NCBI GenBank assembly: GCA_030765065.1
Contig: CM060988.1
Coordinates: 178,973,065-179,037,064 of the forward strand
Direction: 5' to 3'
DNA from: Deroplatys truncata
Lineage: Eukaryota; Arthropoda; Insecta; Mantodea; Mantidae
DNA: 64,000 nt
The stretch's first letter is position 1; the number at the start of each line of letters is the position of its first letter. Positions 24,101-34,615 of this stretch are shown piece after piece. The notes under the pieces were generated by a model. That model saw only the letters and a program-made list of their open reading frames with translations. It was not told where the DNA came from and ran no database searches. The translations under genes and the position numbers were made by a program.

Positions 24101-27100
24101 CACATCCAGGATGAGTGATCACCTCAATGTCTTGGGTCAGTAGACTGTCGAGGAGCAAGCAAACTCTGGATCATAGCACATCCAGGATGAGTGATCACCT
24201 CAATGTCTTGGGTCAGTAGACTGTCGAGGAGCAAGCAAACTCTGGATCATAGCACATCCAGGATGGGTGATCTGTCCAATGTCGTGGGTCAGTAGACTGT
24301 CGAGGAACAAGCAAACTCTGGATCATAGCACATCCAGGATGAGTGATCACCTCAATGTCTTGGGTCAGTAGACTGTCGAAGAGCAAGCAAACTGTGGATC
24401 ATAGCACATCCAGGATGGGTGATCACCTCAATGTCTTGGGTCAGTAGACTGTCGAGGAGCAAGCAAACTCTGGATCATAGAACATCTAGGATGAGTGATC
24501 ATCTCAATGTCTTGGGTCAGTAGACTGTCGAGGAGCAAACAAACTCTGGATCATATCACATCCAGTATGAGTGATCATCTCAATGTCTTGGGTCAGTAGA
24601 CTCTCGAGGACCAAACAATCCCTGGATCATAGAACATCTAGGATGAGTGATCACCTCAATGTCTTGGGTCAGTAGACTGTCGAGGAGCAAACAAACCCTG
24701 GATCATAGAACATCCAGGATGAGTAATCACCTCAATGTCTTGGGTCAGTAGACTGCCGAGGACCAAACAAAGCCTGGATCATAGAACATCCAGGATGAGC
24801 GATCGCCTCAATGTCTTGGGTCAGTAGACTGTCGAGGAGTAAACAAACCTTGGATCATCCAGGATGAGTGATCACCTCAATGTCTTGGGTCAGTAGCCTG
24901 TCGAGGAGCAAGCAAACTCTCGATCATAGCACATCCAGGATGGGTAATCACCTCAATGTCTTGGGTCAGTAGACTGTCAAGGAGCAAGCAAACTCTAGAT
25001 CATAGCACATCCAGGATGGGTGATCAGTCCAATGTCTTGGGTTAGTAGACTGTCGAGGAGCAAGCAAACTCTGGATCATAGCACATCCAGGATGGGTGAT
25101 AGGTCCAATGACTTAGGTCAGTAGACTGTCGAGGAGCAAACAAACCCTGGAACATAGCACATCCAGTATGAGTGATCACCTCAATGTCTTGGGTCAGTAG
25201 ACTTTCAAGGATCAAACAAACCCTGGATCATAGCACATCCAGGATGAGTGATCACCTCAATATCTTGGGTCAGTAGCCTGTCGAGGAGCAAGCAAACTCT
25301 GGGTCATAGCACATCCAGAATGGGTGATCACCTCAATGTCTTGGGTCAGTAGACTTTTGAGGAGCAAGCAAACTCTGGATCATAGCACATCCAGGATGAG
25401 TGATCACCTCAATGTCTTGGATCAGTAGCCTGTCGAGGAGCAAGCAAACTCTGAATCATAGCACACCCAGGACGGGTGATCACCTCAGTGTCTTCCGTCA
25501 GTAGACTATCGAGCAGCAAGCAAACCCTGGATCATAGCACATCCAGGATGAGTGATCACCTCAATGTCTTGGGTCAGTAGACTGTCGAAGAGCAAGCAAA
25601 CCGTGGATCATAGCACATCCAGGATGGGTGATTATCTCAATGTCTTTCTGTCAGTAGACTGTGGAGTAGCAAGCAAACCCTGGATCATATCACATCCAGG
25701 ATGAGTGATCATCTCAATGTCTTGGGTCAGTAGACTGTCGAGGAGCAAACAAACCCTGGAACATAGCACATCCAGTATGAGTGATCACCTCAATGTCTTG
25801 GGTCAGTAGACTTTCAAGGATCAAACAAACCCTGGATCATAGCACATCCAGGATGAGTGATCACCTCAATATCTTGGGTCAGTAGCCTGTCGAGGAGCAA
25901 GCAAACTCTGGGTCATAGCACATCCAGAATGGGTGATCACCTCAATGTCTTGGGTCAGTAGACTTTTGAGGAGCAAGCAAACCCTGGATCATAGAACATC
26001 TAGGATGAGTGATCACCTCAATGTCTTGGGTCAGTAGCCTGTCGAGGAGCAAGCAAACTCTGGATCATAACACATCCAGGATGAGTGATCACCTCAACGT
26101 CTTGGGTCAGTAGACTTTCGAGGAGCAAGGAAACTGTGGATCATAGCACATCCAGGATGAGTGATCACCTCAACGTCTTGGGTCAGTAGACTGTCGAGGA
26201 CCAAGTAAACCCTGGATCATAGAACATCTAGGATGAGTGATCACCTCAACGTCTTGGGTCAGTAGACTTTCGAGGAGCAAGGAAACTGTGGATCATAGCA
26301 CATCCAGGATGAGTGATCACCTCACTATCTTGGGTCAGTAGACTGTCGAGGACCAAGCAAACCCTGGATCATAGAACATCTAGGATGAGTGATCACCTCA
26401 ATGTCTTGGGTCAGTAGACTGTCGAGGAGCAAACAAACCCTGGATCATAGAACATCCAGGATGAATGATCGCCTCAATGTCTTGGGTCAGTAGACTGTCC
26501 AGGAGCAAACAAACCCTGGATCATAGCACATCCGGGATGAGTGATCACCTCAATGTCTTGGGTCAGTAGCCTGTCGAGGAGCAAGCAAACTCTGGATCAT
26601 AGCACATCCAGGATGGATGATCACCTCAATGTCTTGGGTCAGTAGACTGTCGATGAGCAAGCAAACTCTGGATCATAGCACATCCAGGATGGGTGATCAG
26701 TCCAATGTCTTGGGTCAGTAGACTGTCGAGGAGCAAGCAAATTCTGGATCATAGCACATCCAGAATGAGTGATCATCTCAATGTCTTGGGTCAGTAGACT
26801 GTCGAGGAACAAGCAAACTCTGGATCATAACACATCCAGGATGAGTGATCACCTCAATGTCTTGGGTCAGTAGACTGTCGAGGAGCAAGCAAACCCTGGA
26901 TAATAACACATCCAGGATGAGTGATCACCTCAATGTCTTGGGTCAGTAGACTGTCGAGTAGCAAGCAAACCCTGGATCATAACACATCCAGGATGAGTGA
27001 TCACCTCAATGTCTTGGGTCAGTAGACTGTCGAGGAGCAAGCAAACTCTGGATCATAACACATCCAGGATGAGTGATCACCTCAATGTCTTGGGTCAGTA

Positions 27101-28075
27101 GACTGTCGAGTAGCAAGCAAACCCTGGATCATAACACATCCAGGATGAGTGATCACCTCAATGTCTTGGGTCAGTAGACTGTTGAGGAGCAAGCAAACTC
27201 TGGATCATAACACATCCAGGATGACTGATCATCTCAATGTCTTGGGTCAGTAGACTGTCGAGGAGCAAGCAAACTCTGGATCATAGCACATCCAGGATGA
27301 GTGATCACCTCAATGTCTTGGGTCAGTAGACTGTCGAGGAGCAAGCAAACTCTGGATCATAGCACATCCAGGATGAGTGATCACCTCAATGTCTTGGGTC
27401 AGTAGACTGTCGAGGAGCAAGCAAACTCTGGATCATAGCACATCCAGGATGGGTGATCAGTCCAATGTCGTGGGTCAGTAGACTGTCGAGGAGCAAGCAA
27501 ATTCTGGATCATAGCACATCCAGGATGAGTGATCACCTCAATGTCTTGGGTCAGTAGACTGTCGAAGAGCAAGCAAACTGTGGATCATAGCACATCCAGG
27601 ATGGGTGATCACCTCAATGTCTTGGGTCAGTAGACTGTCGAGTAGCAAGCAAACCCTGGATCATAACACATCCAGGATGAGTGATCACCTCAATGTCTTG
27701 GGTCAGTAGACTGTCGAGGAGCAAGCAAACTCTGGATCATAACACATCCAGGATGAGTGATCACCTCAATGTCTTGGGTCAGTAGACTGTCGAGCAGCAA
27801 GCAAACTCTGGATCATAACACATCCAGGATGAGTGATCACCTCAATGTCTTGGGTCAGTAGACTGTCGAGGAGCAAGCAAACTCTGGATCATAACATATC
27901 TAGGATAGGTGATCACCTCAATGTCTTGGGTCAGTAGACTGTCGAGCAGCAAGCAAACTCTGGATCATAACACATCCAGGATGAGTGATCACCTCAATGT
28001 CTTGGGTCAGTAGACTGTCGAGGAGCAAGCAAATTCTGGATCATAACATATCTAGGATAGGTGATCAGCCCAATG
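18190..28075. repeat. 76-bp satellite array, about 130 monomers
   Basis: The monomer core is GGGTCAGTAGACTGTCGAGG, followed by an AGCAAGCAAACTCTGGATCA block, a CATAGCACATCCAGGATGAG block and TGATCACCTCAATGTCTT. Successive core copies are 75-77 bp apart (for example 18283, 18358, 18435; 23823, 23899). The first kilobase alternates two monomer types with a 455-bp (6-mer) higher-order period. Larger blocks of about 3.3-3.4 kb are duplicated later. Because 76 is not a multiple of three, no long reading frame exists; the few 60-65-residue ORFs are incidental. Confidence 0.97.
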
Positions 28076-28275
28076 CCTGGCATAGCGATGAAGAAGTAGG
28101 AAATGAAATGTAGTGATGAAAAGGGTGAAGGGAAAATGCGTGGATCAAATTATCCAACCCAGCATTCACTTAGCGACCGAAGAAAACCGCGATGTAAGAT
28201 TGGGTTAGATTGCTCGTTTCGGGGGTTAATAACCACGACCTCCCGAATGCGGTCCACAAACGCTACCTCCTGAGC
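28076..28275 (-). repeat. SINE-B head fragment flanking the satellite
   Basis: Contains CCAGCATTCACTTAGCGACC and ACCACGACCTCCCGAATGCG, the inverted equivalents of the SINE-B blocks GAATGCTGG and GCATTCGGGAGGTCGTGG. It has the same orientation as the SINE-B copy on the other side of the satellite. Confidence 0.6.
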
Positions 28276-29394
28276 ATCACTCTCAGTTAAGTAGGATATA
28301 TGATGTAATTACCGTGGAGAGACACTTCGCAATGTGGCTATACCCTCCGGGGGCAGAGATGTAGTGAAGGAGCCGCAGGAGGTCGCCGGTGCGCAGGCAG
28401 ACGAAATCACAGAGACGCATGGAAATCCCTATCAGTTCCAGTACGAAACACTCGCTCTCGCCAATACAGGCGAAGGGTCCCACGAGAGGGCGACGTCATT
28501 GGCGGTGAGACGTGTTTCCAAAGTGCAGCAACTATGTCATCTGTCCATCACCAGACGTACTGGAGACACTGCCTGAAAGATGAAATGACAGGAAATGAGG
28601 GAAAGGATAGGTGGTGGTAGAATGTATTGTCACGTGCTAAATTGTGACACTGGGGGAATGGCTAAATTAGGGATTACAGAGGCAGAGATAATTAAGACGC
28701 TTGGCTGGAGCAATGTTACTATATTTGGAAGAGTTATTCTTTAGCCATAGATAGTTAGGTTTACAAGATAAGGGATGATGGTGGTACTAGCTAAGATTAT
28801 TATTAACAATTTATTTTACAGCGCTTCCCTTGAGAAACGTCTCTTCGTGGATGAGGAGAGAGAGCTATTACTCAACACGACTTTATCGAGCCACTAGTGG
28901 TGCCAAGTGAAACCATCCGGTGAGCGGCCGTCCACCGGCGCGCCGACGTGTACCATAGTGGTCCCGGCCAGGTTACAACGTAAAGTCCCCGCTAGCAGAG
29001 CTTGAGTGCTTGTTTATATAGAGTCGAATACCCTCTAATATCATGGTAGTTATTACCAAATATGGTCTGCCAACGCTCTGAAAAATGCGTAGGCTTAGGA
29101 CTTTCCAAGGATCATATAGAACACAGGGTGCAGCTAAGAGCCTGCAGAAAGACACGTACTCCTAAGGAAATAATGGTATAGTAACATCCCTTTGAAATGT
29201 CAAAGGAAGTGGCAAACCACTGTTTCCTATCATATATACAATTTACTAAAACTTGAGCAATATTAAGAAAATAAAATATGATTCTACATGACTTCAGAAG
29301 GTTATGACAGACTAATAAAATAATGTTAATTAATATAAAATAATAATTACAATACGGATCTCCTCAGTCACGTTCGTGACAATATCACTCCAGG
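28276..29394. other. unassigned sequence, possibly degraded SINE-B body at its start
   Basis: The GC-rich part at 28340-28610 ends in a purine-rich GAAAGATGAAATGACAGGAA block resembling the SINE-B body. Beyond it (28640-29394) no gene or repeat was recognised; the small ORFs there have no motif. Confidence 0.35.
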
Positions 29395-29490
29395 ATTCGC
29401 CTAGGCTAACAGAGTAGGCGGCCACCGGTAACCAAACCCGGGACCTCCCGAATGCGAGCCAAAGACGTTGCCGCGCTCAGTTAAGTAGAT
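29395..29490 (-). repeat. SINE-B head fragment
   Basis: Minus-strand reading gives GAGCGCGGCAACGTCTTTGG and GCATTCGGGAGGTCCCGGGT with a B-box-like TTTGGTTACC, then the GGCGAATCCTGGA block. Only the tRNA-like head and first block remain. Confidence 0.6.
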
Positions 29491-30242
29491 ATATAGATAA
29501 GCTTTTATAAGTATACCTAGTTTGTAAATATGAAATATACGAAAATCAGTAGAGATGTTCGTTGGTGTTGGTTTGACTTTTTGAAACTTTATAGGCTTTT
29601 AAGTTCTTGAATCACCGTTCTTTTGATTCTCGTGATATCACGCAAAGTGTATGAACTTCAAAGCTACCACATAGCGATCTGGTTACTCCCTTGTATCCCT
29701 TTTGTATCTATAACGAAATGGATATTGGAACTATTTCTATGACCGTTTGTCTAGATAAACATGAAGTAGACAGAAAAATAAATTTTCAAGAGAATAGTTT
29801 TTAGAAGAGATACGTGGAGGAGGTGTACTATTACTGTACGATAATGCTTCACTTAGAAACATTTGAAAAACGAATGGCGCCAGGAATCGTTACTCTGTCT
29901 TGGAGAGCTTAGAGGGAGCTTTGAAGCGAACAACATTTCCAATCTCCAGCAATTATCGCCAGTCTGATGTTTAGCACGTAGTATATCAGGATGACATGTA
30001 CAGTAAGCCAACACTGGCACTACATCAATCTCCCAGCAAACTGTGTTCTGCCGCGCGGACAGATTTATCTTAATGCTGACCAGGCACGGAAATTCAGGGC
30101 CTACTTGATCCCTATGACCCGTACAGTCCGGAGAGCAAACGTGGACAACAGTCAGGGTGGAGCCGATTACTGCCACAAGAGCCTAACAGGATATACAGTG
30201 TGATAAGTATGTACTAAGTGCTGAATTCTCTGTGTTTGTTGA
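29491..30242. other. unassigned; ACT-like variant at about 29620-29790
   Basis: CCACATAGCGATCTGGTTAC, TGTATCTATAACGAAATGGA and AGATAAACATGAAGTAGAC follow the plus-strand order of the divergent ACT variant. The remaining bases, including overlapping ORFs at 29853-30203 on both strands, show no recognisable coding motif. Confidence 0.4.
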
Positions 30243-30545
30243 TAAATTAAATTGAGTTTTATTTATGGACGCTCTTTAATTGCTATGATCCTTAGCGTCC
30301 CATTCTATATTGGGCGTGAAAGACTGGTAATTTTGCTCAGAGGCCTCTTTATCAGACTTGAGGTTCTTTTACGTGCCGTAAATGTACGGCACAGGACCAC
30401 TCCCTTCCCTTAATGGTCCTGCTTCCCTTCGAAGGAAACCATCCTAACGATTTTTACGACCGAAAAAAATGCATCGCCCTCCGCTGGGTTTGAACCCGCG
30501 ACCTCGGGAACTAGAGACTAACATGATAACCACTACACCACGGAT
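30243..30545 (-). repeat. SINE-A copy (tRNA-headed)
   Basis: The minus strand begins TCCGTGGTGTAGTGGTTATC (A-box), then GGTCGCGGGTTCAAACCCAG (B-box, about 30485-30505). The body has GCACGTAAAAGAACCTC-type sequence and AAGAGGCCTCTGAGCAAAAT, and the tail has CACGCCCAATATAGAATGGG and the AATAAAACTCAATTTAATTT block. The 3' hairpin pair GGACGCTAAG / GAGCGTCC is present. It is a member of the family also found at 30790, 60883 and 63608. Confidence 0.85.
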
Positions 30546-30787
30546 AACAACTGTATGAGTTTGTTGATGGTGCACACAGAGGTGATGATAAAAATTACAC
30601 AGAATTATTTTGTCTGGCAGCTGCCGGATCGGACGAGTTGTGGTATTTTCTTGAACGACGTAACTCATGGCGTTGACAGTTTATTCTAATATTGTTTAGT
30701 ATTGCAGAATAACAATATATGCAGTTATGTGTTATCGTGGTGTATACTGAAAAAACTCACCCGCCAACTTGCTCGTTCACCGCTGAC
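30546..30787. other. spacer between two opposed SINE-A copies
   Basis: No feature recognised. The two flanking SINE-A copies are head-to-head about 240 bp apart. Confidence 0.4.
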
Positions 30788-30789
30788 CG

Positions 30790-31078
30790 TCTCCTCCGAG
30801 GTGTAATGGTTACCATGCTAGCCTCTGGTTCCCGAGGTCGCGGGTTCAAACCCGGCGGAGAGCGATGGCTTTTTTCGGGCACAAAATCCTTAAAATGGCT
30901 TCCTTCGGAAGACAGGAAAGCCGGTGGTCCCGTGTCCTAGATTTACGGCACGTAAAATAACCTCTAGCCTGACAAAAAGGACTCTGAGCAAAAACCTCGG
31001 TCTTTCACGCCCAATATAGAATGGGATGCTAAGGACCACAGGAGTTAAAGAGCGTCCATAAATAAAACTCAATTTCAT
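30790..31078 (+). repeat. SINE-A copy (tRNA-headed), possible target duplication
   Basis: The head TCCTCCGAGGTGTAATGGTT and GGTCGCGGGTTCAAACCCGG carries RNA polymerase III A and B boxes. Its anticodon-like stem CCTC/GAGG is still paired. The tail is TCCATAAATAAAACTCAATT. CTGACCG before the head (about 30781-30787) recurs just after the tail (about 31089-31095), a plausible 7-bp target duplication. Confidence 0.85.
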
Positions 31079-31807
31079 TTTTTGTCGACTGACCGACGCG
31101 ACTCACTCTTCTGTCGCCACTCGACTCGCTTTCAACTCGCGACTGCCCTCACTGCCTTTTTTGTTTTACAGTGGAGGAGAAAAACACTGTTACGTGCTAA
31201 CTTCAGCCTCGATGGGAAACCGGAGACTGAGAATGTGAGGCCCGCCAGTAGGTGCAAAAAGGAAGAAGGAAAAATAAGTAATTCAGTGAGGAAATGCAGC
31301 AGTACCGATATTGCACCTGCGCATTCGGCCAGCGGATATATTGGTCGGTCCAATGAACCTACGCCAGGTGAAATGAGAGCCAGTACGCAAGCATGCCAGA
31401 AGCCCTACTTACGCCTTTGGAAATTCGAGGCGAGGAATTGAAAGAAGTGATGTAATGTCCCTCCAGATGGAGACGTTCTCCAACTGGTCGCAAGATCATC
31501 GGTATTGGTAAGCTCGTCTGAAATATAAATGGACATAGTCATTAGTATTAATATATAAACCTTGAATCAATAGCTGTTTGGGCCTCAGGCGTTAGAATAA
31601 CATGTGAAGCTGTTCTCCACTAATAGGAGAGGGGGTGGTCGTTCTATCCTAGGCGTTGATGCCTTCAGGCCTTGCATCATCCTGAAACAATGAATTATTT
31701 AGGCATTATTATACCCTGTGTTGCTATGAGACGAGTCAATTGTAGTTATTGGTACTAAATATGATTATTACATAATATTCCGTGTATCACTTCCCGCGAG
31801 AGCGCTC
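31079..31807. other. unassigned; 31172-31280 shares a module with 34317-34440
   Basis: GTGGAGGAGAAAAACACTGT, then CTCGATGGGAAACCGGAGACT-like words and GAATGTGAGG, parallel GTGGAGGAGAAAATGATTTA and GATGGGAGTTGGGACTGAGA at 34317. Both then have an AAGGAAGAAG stretch. This looks like the same unclassified repeat. The rest, to the heat-shock region, is unassigned. Confidence 0.4.
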
Positions 31808-31808
31808 G

Positions 31809-31818
31809 CTTATATAGG
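31809..31818 (-). promoter_or_regulatory. TATA box of a leftward promoter facing the heat-shock elements
   Basis: On the minus strand the sequence reads GCCTATATAAGCGAG, a strong TATA box pointing away from the heat-shock elements to its right. With the rightward TATA at 32174 this forms a divergent arrangement about 360 bp wide, as in divergent insect hsp70 pairs. No coding sequence was found to its left, so the assignment is an inference. Confidence 0.4.
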
Positions 31819-31850
31819 CACTGGAATCTTCCAAAGAAGGTGCTCCAACA

Positions 31851-32150
31851 TTCTCGAACTATTTTGGTACACTTTCTGGAAGAAGGGGAAAATAAAGCTT
31901 CCAGAAAGTTCTAGTTATCTCCCGATAGCGCGCCCGGTGTTTACGCTGGAAAGCAACCGTTATAACTGTTTACTTGGACCGCTAGGCACCGACTTCCCGA
32001 TAGCTTTGTGCCGGGCGGGCGACCGACCGACCGGGTTGGAGTTAAGGACACGGATTAGCGGTATCACCCAATGTAAATTCCAGAAGCGTTATCGAGACAT
32101 GCCGAGATTGCTGTAGAACCTTCTTTCTCCCCGCCTTCCGAGCATTCTAG
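31851..32150. promoter_or_regulatory. cluster of heat-shock elements
   Basis: Heat-shock factor binds inverted nGAAn pentamers. A perfect three-unit element TTCCAGAAAGTTC lies at 31899-31911. Others: TTCTCGAACTATT (31851), TTCTGGAA (31874), TTCCAGAAGCGTT (32078-32090), GAACCTTC (32116-32123) and TTCTAGAGC (32145). Several three-unit or near three-unit sites within 300 bp, ending 25-30 bp before a TATA box, are far denser than in the rest of the window. The closest match in known biology is an hsp70-type promoter. Confidence 0.6.
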
Positions 32151-32173
32151 AGCTCCCTGGTAAACTCCAGCGG

Positions 32174-32416
32174 CTATATAAACAAGCGTGCTCGGCGTAC
32201 AGTACTGCTTATTCTCTGCTTTCTCCTAGTGTGGTTTTGACGACCGTTGTTACTTTCAATGAGTGAAGCTACTGCAAGAGATTAGAGACGTCCTGCGTTC
32301 GACTCCATAGCGAGTGAAGAGAACGGAACACGAGGCTGCTTGCCGCGGATTTCATTACGTCGAGAAAAAACATTGAAGTGATACTAAAAGTTGAGAACTG
32401 AACAAAGACACAATAT
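32174..32416 (+). promoter_or_regulatory. rightward heat-shock-type core promoter and orphan 5' leader
   Basis: TATA box CTATATAAAC at 32174-32183 with a plausible initiator near 32205. About 210 bp of A-rich leader follow (ending TTGAGAACTGAACAAAGACA), resembling long adenine-rich hsp leaders. A short upstream frame starts at 32260. The leader stops at 32416, where an ACT repeat begins. Beyond that repeat no heat-shock protein coding sequence appears, so the promoter is orphaned, either because the gene was lost or because this is a promoter fragment carried by a repeat. Confidence 0.5.
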
Positions 32417-32557
32417 TTTTACTTTCTCTACTGCGTATAGTAAGTAGGGGAAGTAATGCATTCCACCCAAAAATTCGATACCGAGATTTCACCGGTAATA
32501 TATGTTTTGAGATCCCCTGAATCCAAAAAAAGCCTTTTTAGAAACATGTCCGTGTGT

Positions 32558-32600
<43 letters not shown>

Positions 32601-33258
32601 CAGCATAACTCAGAAACGAACAGTCGGATAAACACCAAACTTGGTATTTAGGTTCAGTATCTTCCAGAGATGCGACATGAAGGTTTTCAAGGAAATCCTC
32701 CACCCCAGATTACCCTTTACATGGAACATTTTTCGAAATTTTTAATATTCTCAAAAATGCCTCTAACGATCTTGATTAAAATATCATATGTTTAAGATAT
32801 TTTCATGACAAATAAAATCTCGAATTTTCTGTGAATGTCTCCAAAAGTATTCTTCATTGTGAATGACTTTTGCGTAACTGATAAACCATAAGAGATAGAC
32901 AAAATTTTACCTCACAAAAAATGTAGATCGCGTTAAAATACACAATTTATGTCATATACATTTTTTTTCTTGAGTGAACCATTTTCGAGATATTGCTTGT
33001 TTTTCCCTTAAATTTTCCAATACTTATACTTTTTTCTCAAATGGTAATTCCTTATTAATTTTTTTTGGTCCACATAGCAACCAGCTCTTAAAATATTTGA
33101 CTATCGCTTAAAGCCTACCAATTCCCCTTGCATCTACAACAAAATTAGCAATAAGATTAACATCTCGATTAACATGAAGCATATGGAGAATAAGCGTTTG
33201 TAAAAATAGTTTGTACAAGAGTAGAGAAAGTCATGTGAGTGTAACACTTCAGATTTTT
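32417..33258 (+). repeat. ACT repeat, complete copy interrupting the orphan leader
   Basis: Starts ACTTTCTCTACTGCGTATAG and ends GTGAGTGTAACACTTCAGAT. Contains a long TG microsatellite (about 32551-32598) followed by GAACAGCATAACTCAGAAAC. It is one of the best-preserved copies, and its internal order matches those at 39292 and 58796. Confidence 0.85.
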
Positions 33259-33793
33259 TTATCGAGCAACCCATTTTTATTTGTTTGAATTTTTTAATAC
33301 TTATACTTTTTTCTCAAATGGGAATTCATTATTCTTCTTTTAGGAAACCTATACAGAATAAAAGGTACAGCTCGACAGATAGGCGCCATAACCCAGTAAG
33401 ATAATTGTGATATAGAATTCACGGCTAGTTGTGACAAGTGTCAATAATTTACAATTAAAGTGAACTTCAACTTTGCATTTCGTCTCCTGTTACCACTCCC
33501 TAAAATCAAAGTTAAGAACATAGGCCAACACAGAAGTGTTGTAGGGACATTCTCTTACAGCAAGTTAACACACAGCGGAAGGAAGACACGCAGCCGGAGA
33601 GGAGCTCCGTTACACCACAGTAGAGGTTTTCCTTTGGTCCACGGGATTAAATTGAGGCAATCCGGCCTCTTTCCATCCGTTCTACTGATGGGAACAGGCT
33701 GAAGATTGTCAGTAAACCTGCAGAAACCAAAGTTGGGTTTTTTTTGAGGATATAATTTATCATGGCATACCTAGAAAACTCTGCTGAATTCTT
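33259..33793. other. unassigned; ACT scrap at its start
   Basis: Bases 33275-33345 repeat the TTTGTTTGAA / TACTTATACTTTTTTCTCAA part of the ACT repeat. The following 450 bp (an open frame at 33460-33702) show no recognised motif. Confidence 0.35.
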
Positions 33794-34108
33794 TCAGCAA
33801 ATTATAGCATGCATCCCATAGCGATCCATTCTCATTGGGCATAAACAGTTATGAAAATGACATAATTTACAGCCAAGACGAAGTGCAAGAGCAATCCTGA
33901 AAGACATGTCGTCCATTAGAGTTCTGATATTAAATGAAGGTAAGGCTGTGAGACAAGAGCCTGCTTCTTTATCCTGTAAAGCGAGATGACGTGTCCGATG
34001 TACACGCACAGTGTGGCGGTTAGGTTTGGTTACGTTTGTCTTATCGTAAAATTTGGTCGCCTTCTGGTCTTTTATTATTTGTTTAATTAAAAATCTAATA
34101 TGATACAT
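33794..34108 (-). pseudogene. non-LTR retrotransposon, C-terminal fragment of the RT polyprotein
   Basis: The minus-strand frame contains GSCLTALPSFNIRTLMDD, then MSFRIALALRLGCKLCHF and HNCLCPMRMDRYGMHAIIC. This follows a pattern common at the C-terminus of arthropod and invertebrate LINE polyproteins: W..ALPS, DD..FRIA..LRLG..LC, then H.C.CG..VD..G.H.L.C, a cysteine-histidine cluster after the reverse transcriptase. The W is C here and one cysteine is lost (CP for CG). The reverse transcriptase proper is missing. The ORF1-like pseudogene upstream on the same strand (34616-35690) could belong to the same deleted element, but the join cannot be shown. Confidence 0.55.
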
Positions 34109-34199
34109 TCACGTGCCTCTCTTTACCCTCCATCGTGGTTTTACTCAGTTAATGATTACTGTATTTTTTACTGTTTTGGTTACCGCTTATTATGCAATA

Positions 34200-34316
34200 T
34201 AACTCACAGACACACACAAGCACCCATGCCCATGGCGGGACTCGAACCCGCGAGCCTCAGCTTGGCGGAGCGCTGGAGCTAAACACACCAGCGATCACGG
34301 CTACGAGTCGGCATCG
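34200..34316 (-). repeat. tRNA-like SINE fragment (third family)
   Basis: The minus strand reads GTAGCCGTGATCGCTGGTGT and CTCGCGGGTTCGAGTCCCGC, the latter a perfect T-arm/B-box (about 34232-34251), followed by GGGCATGGGTGCTTGTGTGT. I tested it as a true tRNA gene: the acceptor ends do not pair, so it is a SINE head rather than a tRNA. Confidence 0.5.
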
Positions 34317-34615
34317 AGTGGAGGAGAAAATGATTTAATCACTAACCCCAGCCCCGATGGGAGTTGGGACTGAGAGTGTGGGAGTCGCCAACAGTTGGCA
34401 TACCCTGAAAACTCCTCCACCGGATGGGAAAAGGAAGAAGAAAAAGTGGAATGGCGTGGCTTTGTGTGGTCCCGCATAGCACCCGCGTTAGTAAATGAAG
34501 GCTGTTGGCTGCCGCCCTATGGGCAAGGAGCGGGTAAAGGTAGTTACTAGGTTGCAGCCATGAAACCTGACTGCAACACTAGTGGGAATGTAGAGGGTTA
34601 GGAAGAGAATGGAAG
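34317..34615. other. unclassified repeat module between the SINE head and LINE ORF1
   Basis: The first 120 bp match the 31172-31280 module. The rest has no recognised content and could be untranslated LINE sequence. Confidence 0.35.

Noticed and set aside
18190-28075. CRISPR-like array
   Set aside because: Monomers are contiguous 76-bp satellite units without unique spacers, in a eukaryotic context.
30490-30560. tRNA gene candidate in the inverted SINE
   Set aside because: A and B boxes are present but it is followed by the SINE-A body; other copies show the same structure with decayed anticodon stems.
34225-34310. tRNA gene candidate
   Set aside because: Perfect T arm but the acceptor ends do not pair and no proper anticodon arm forms; kept as SINE-like.
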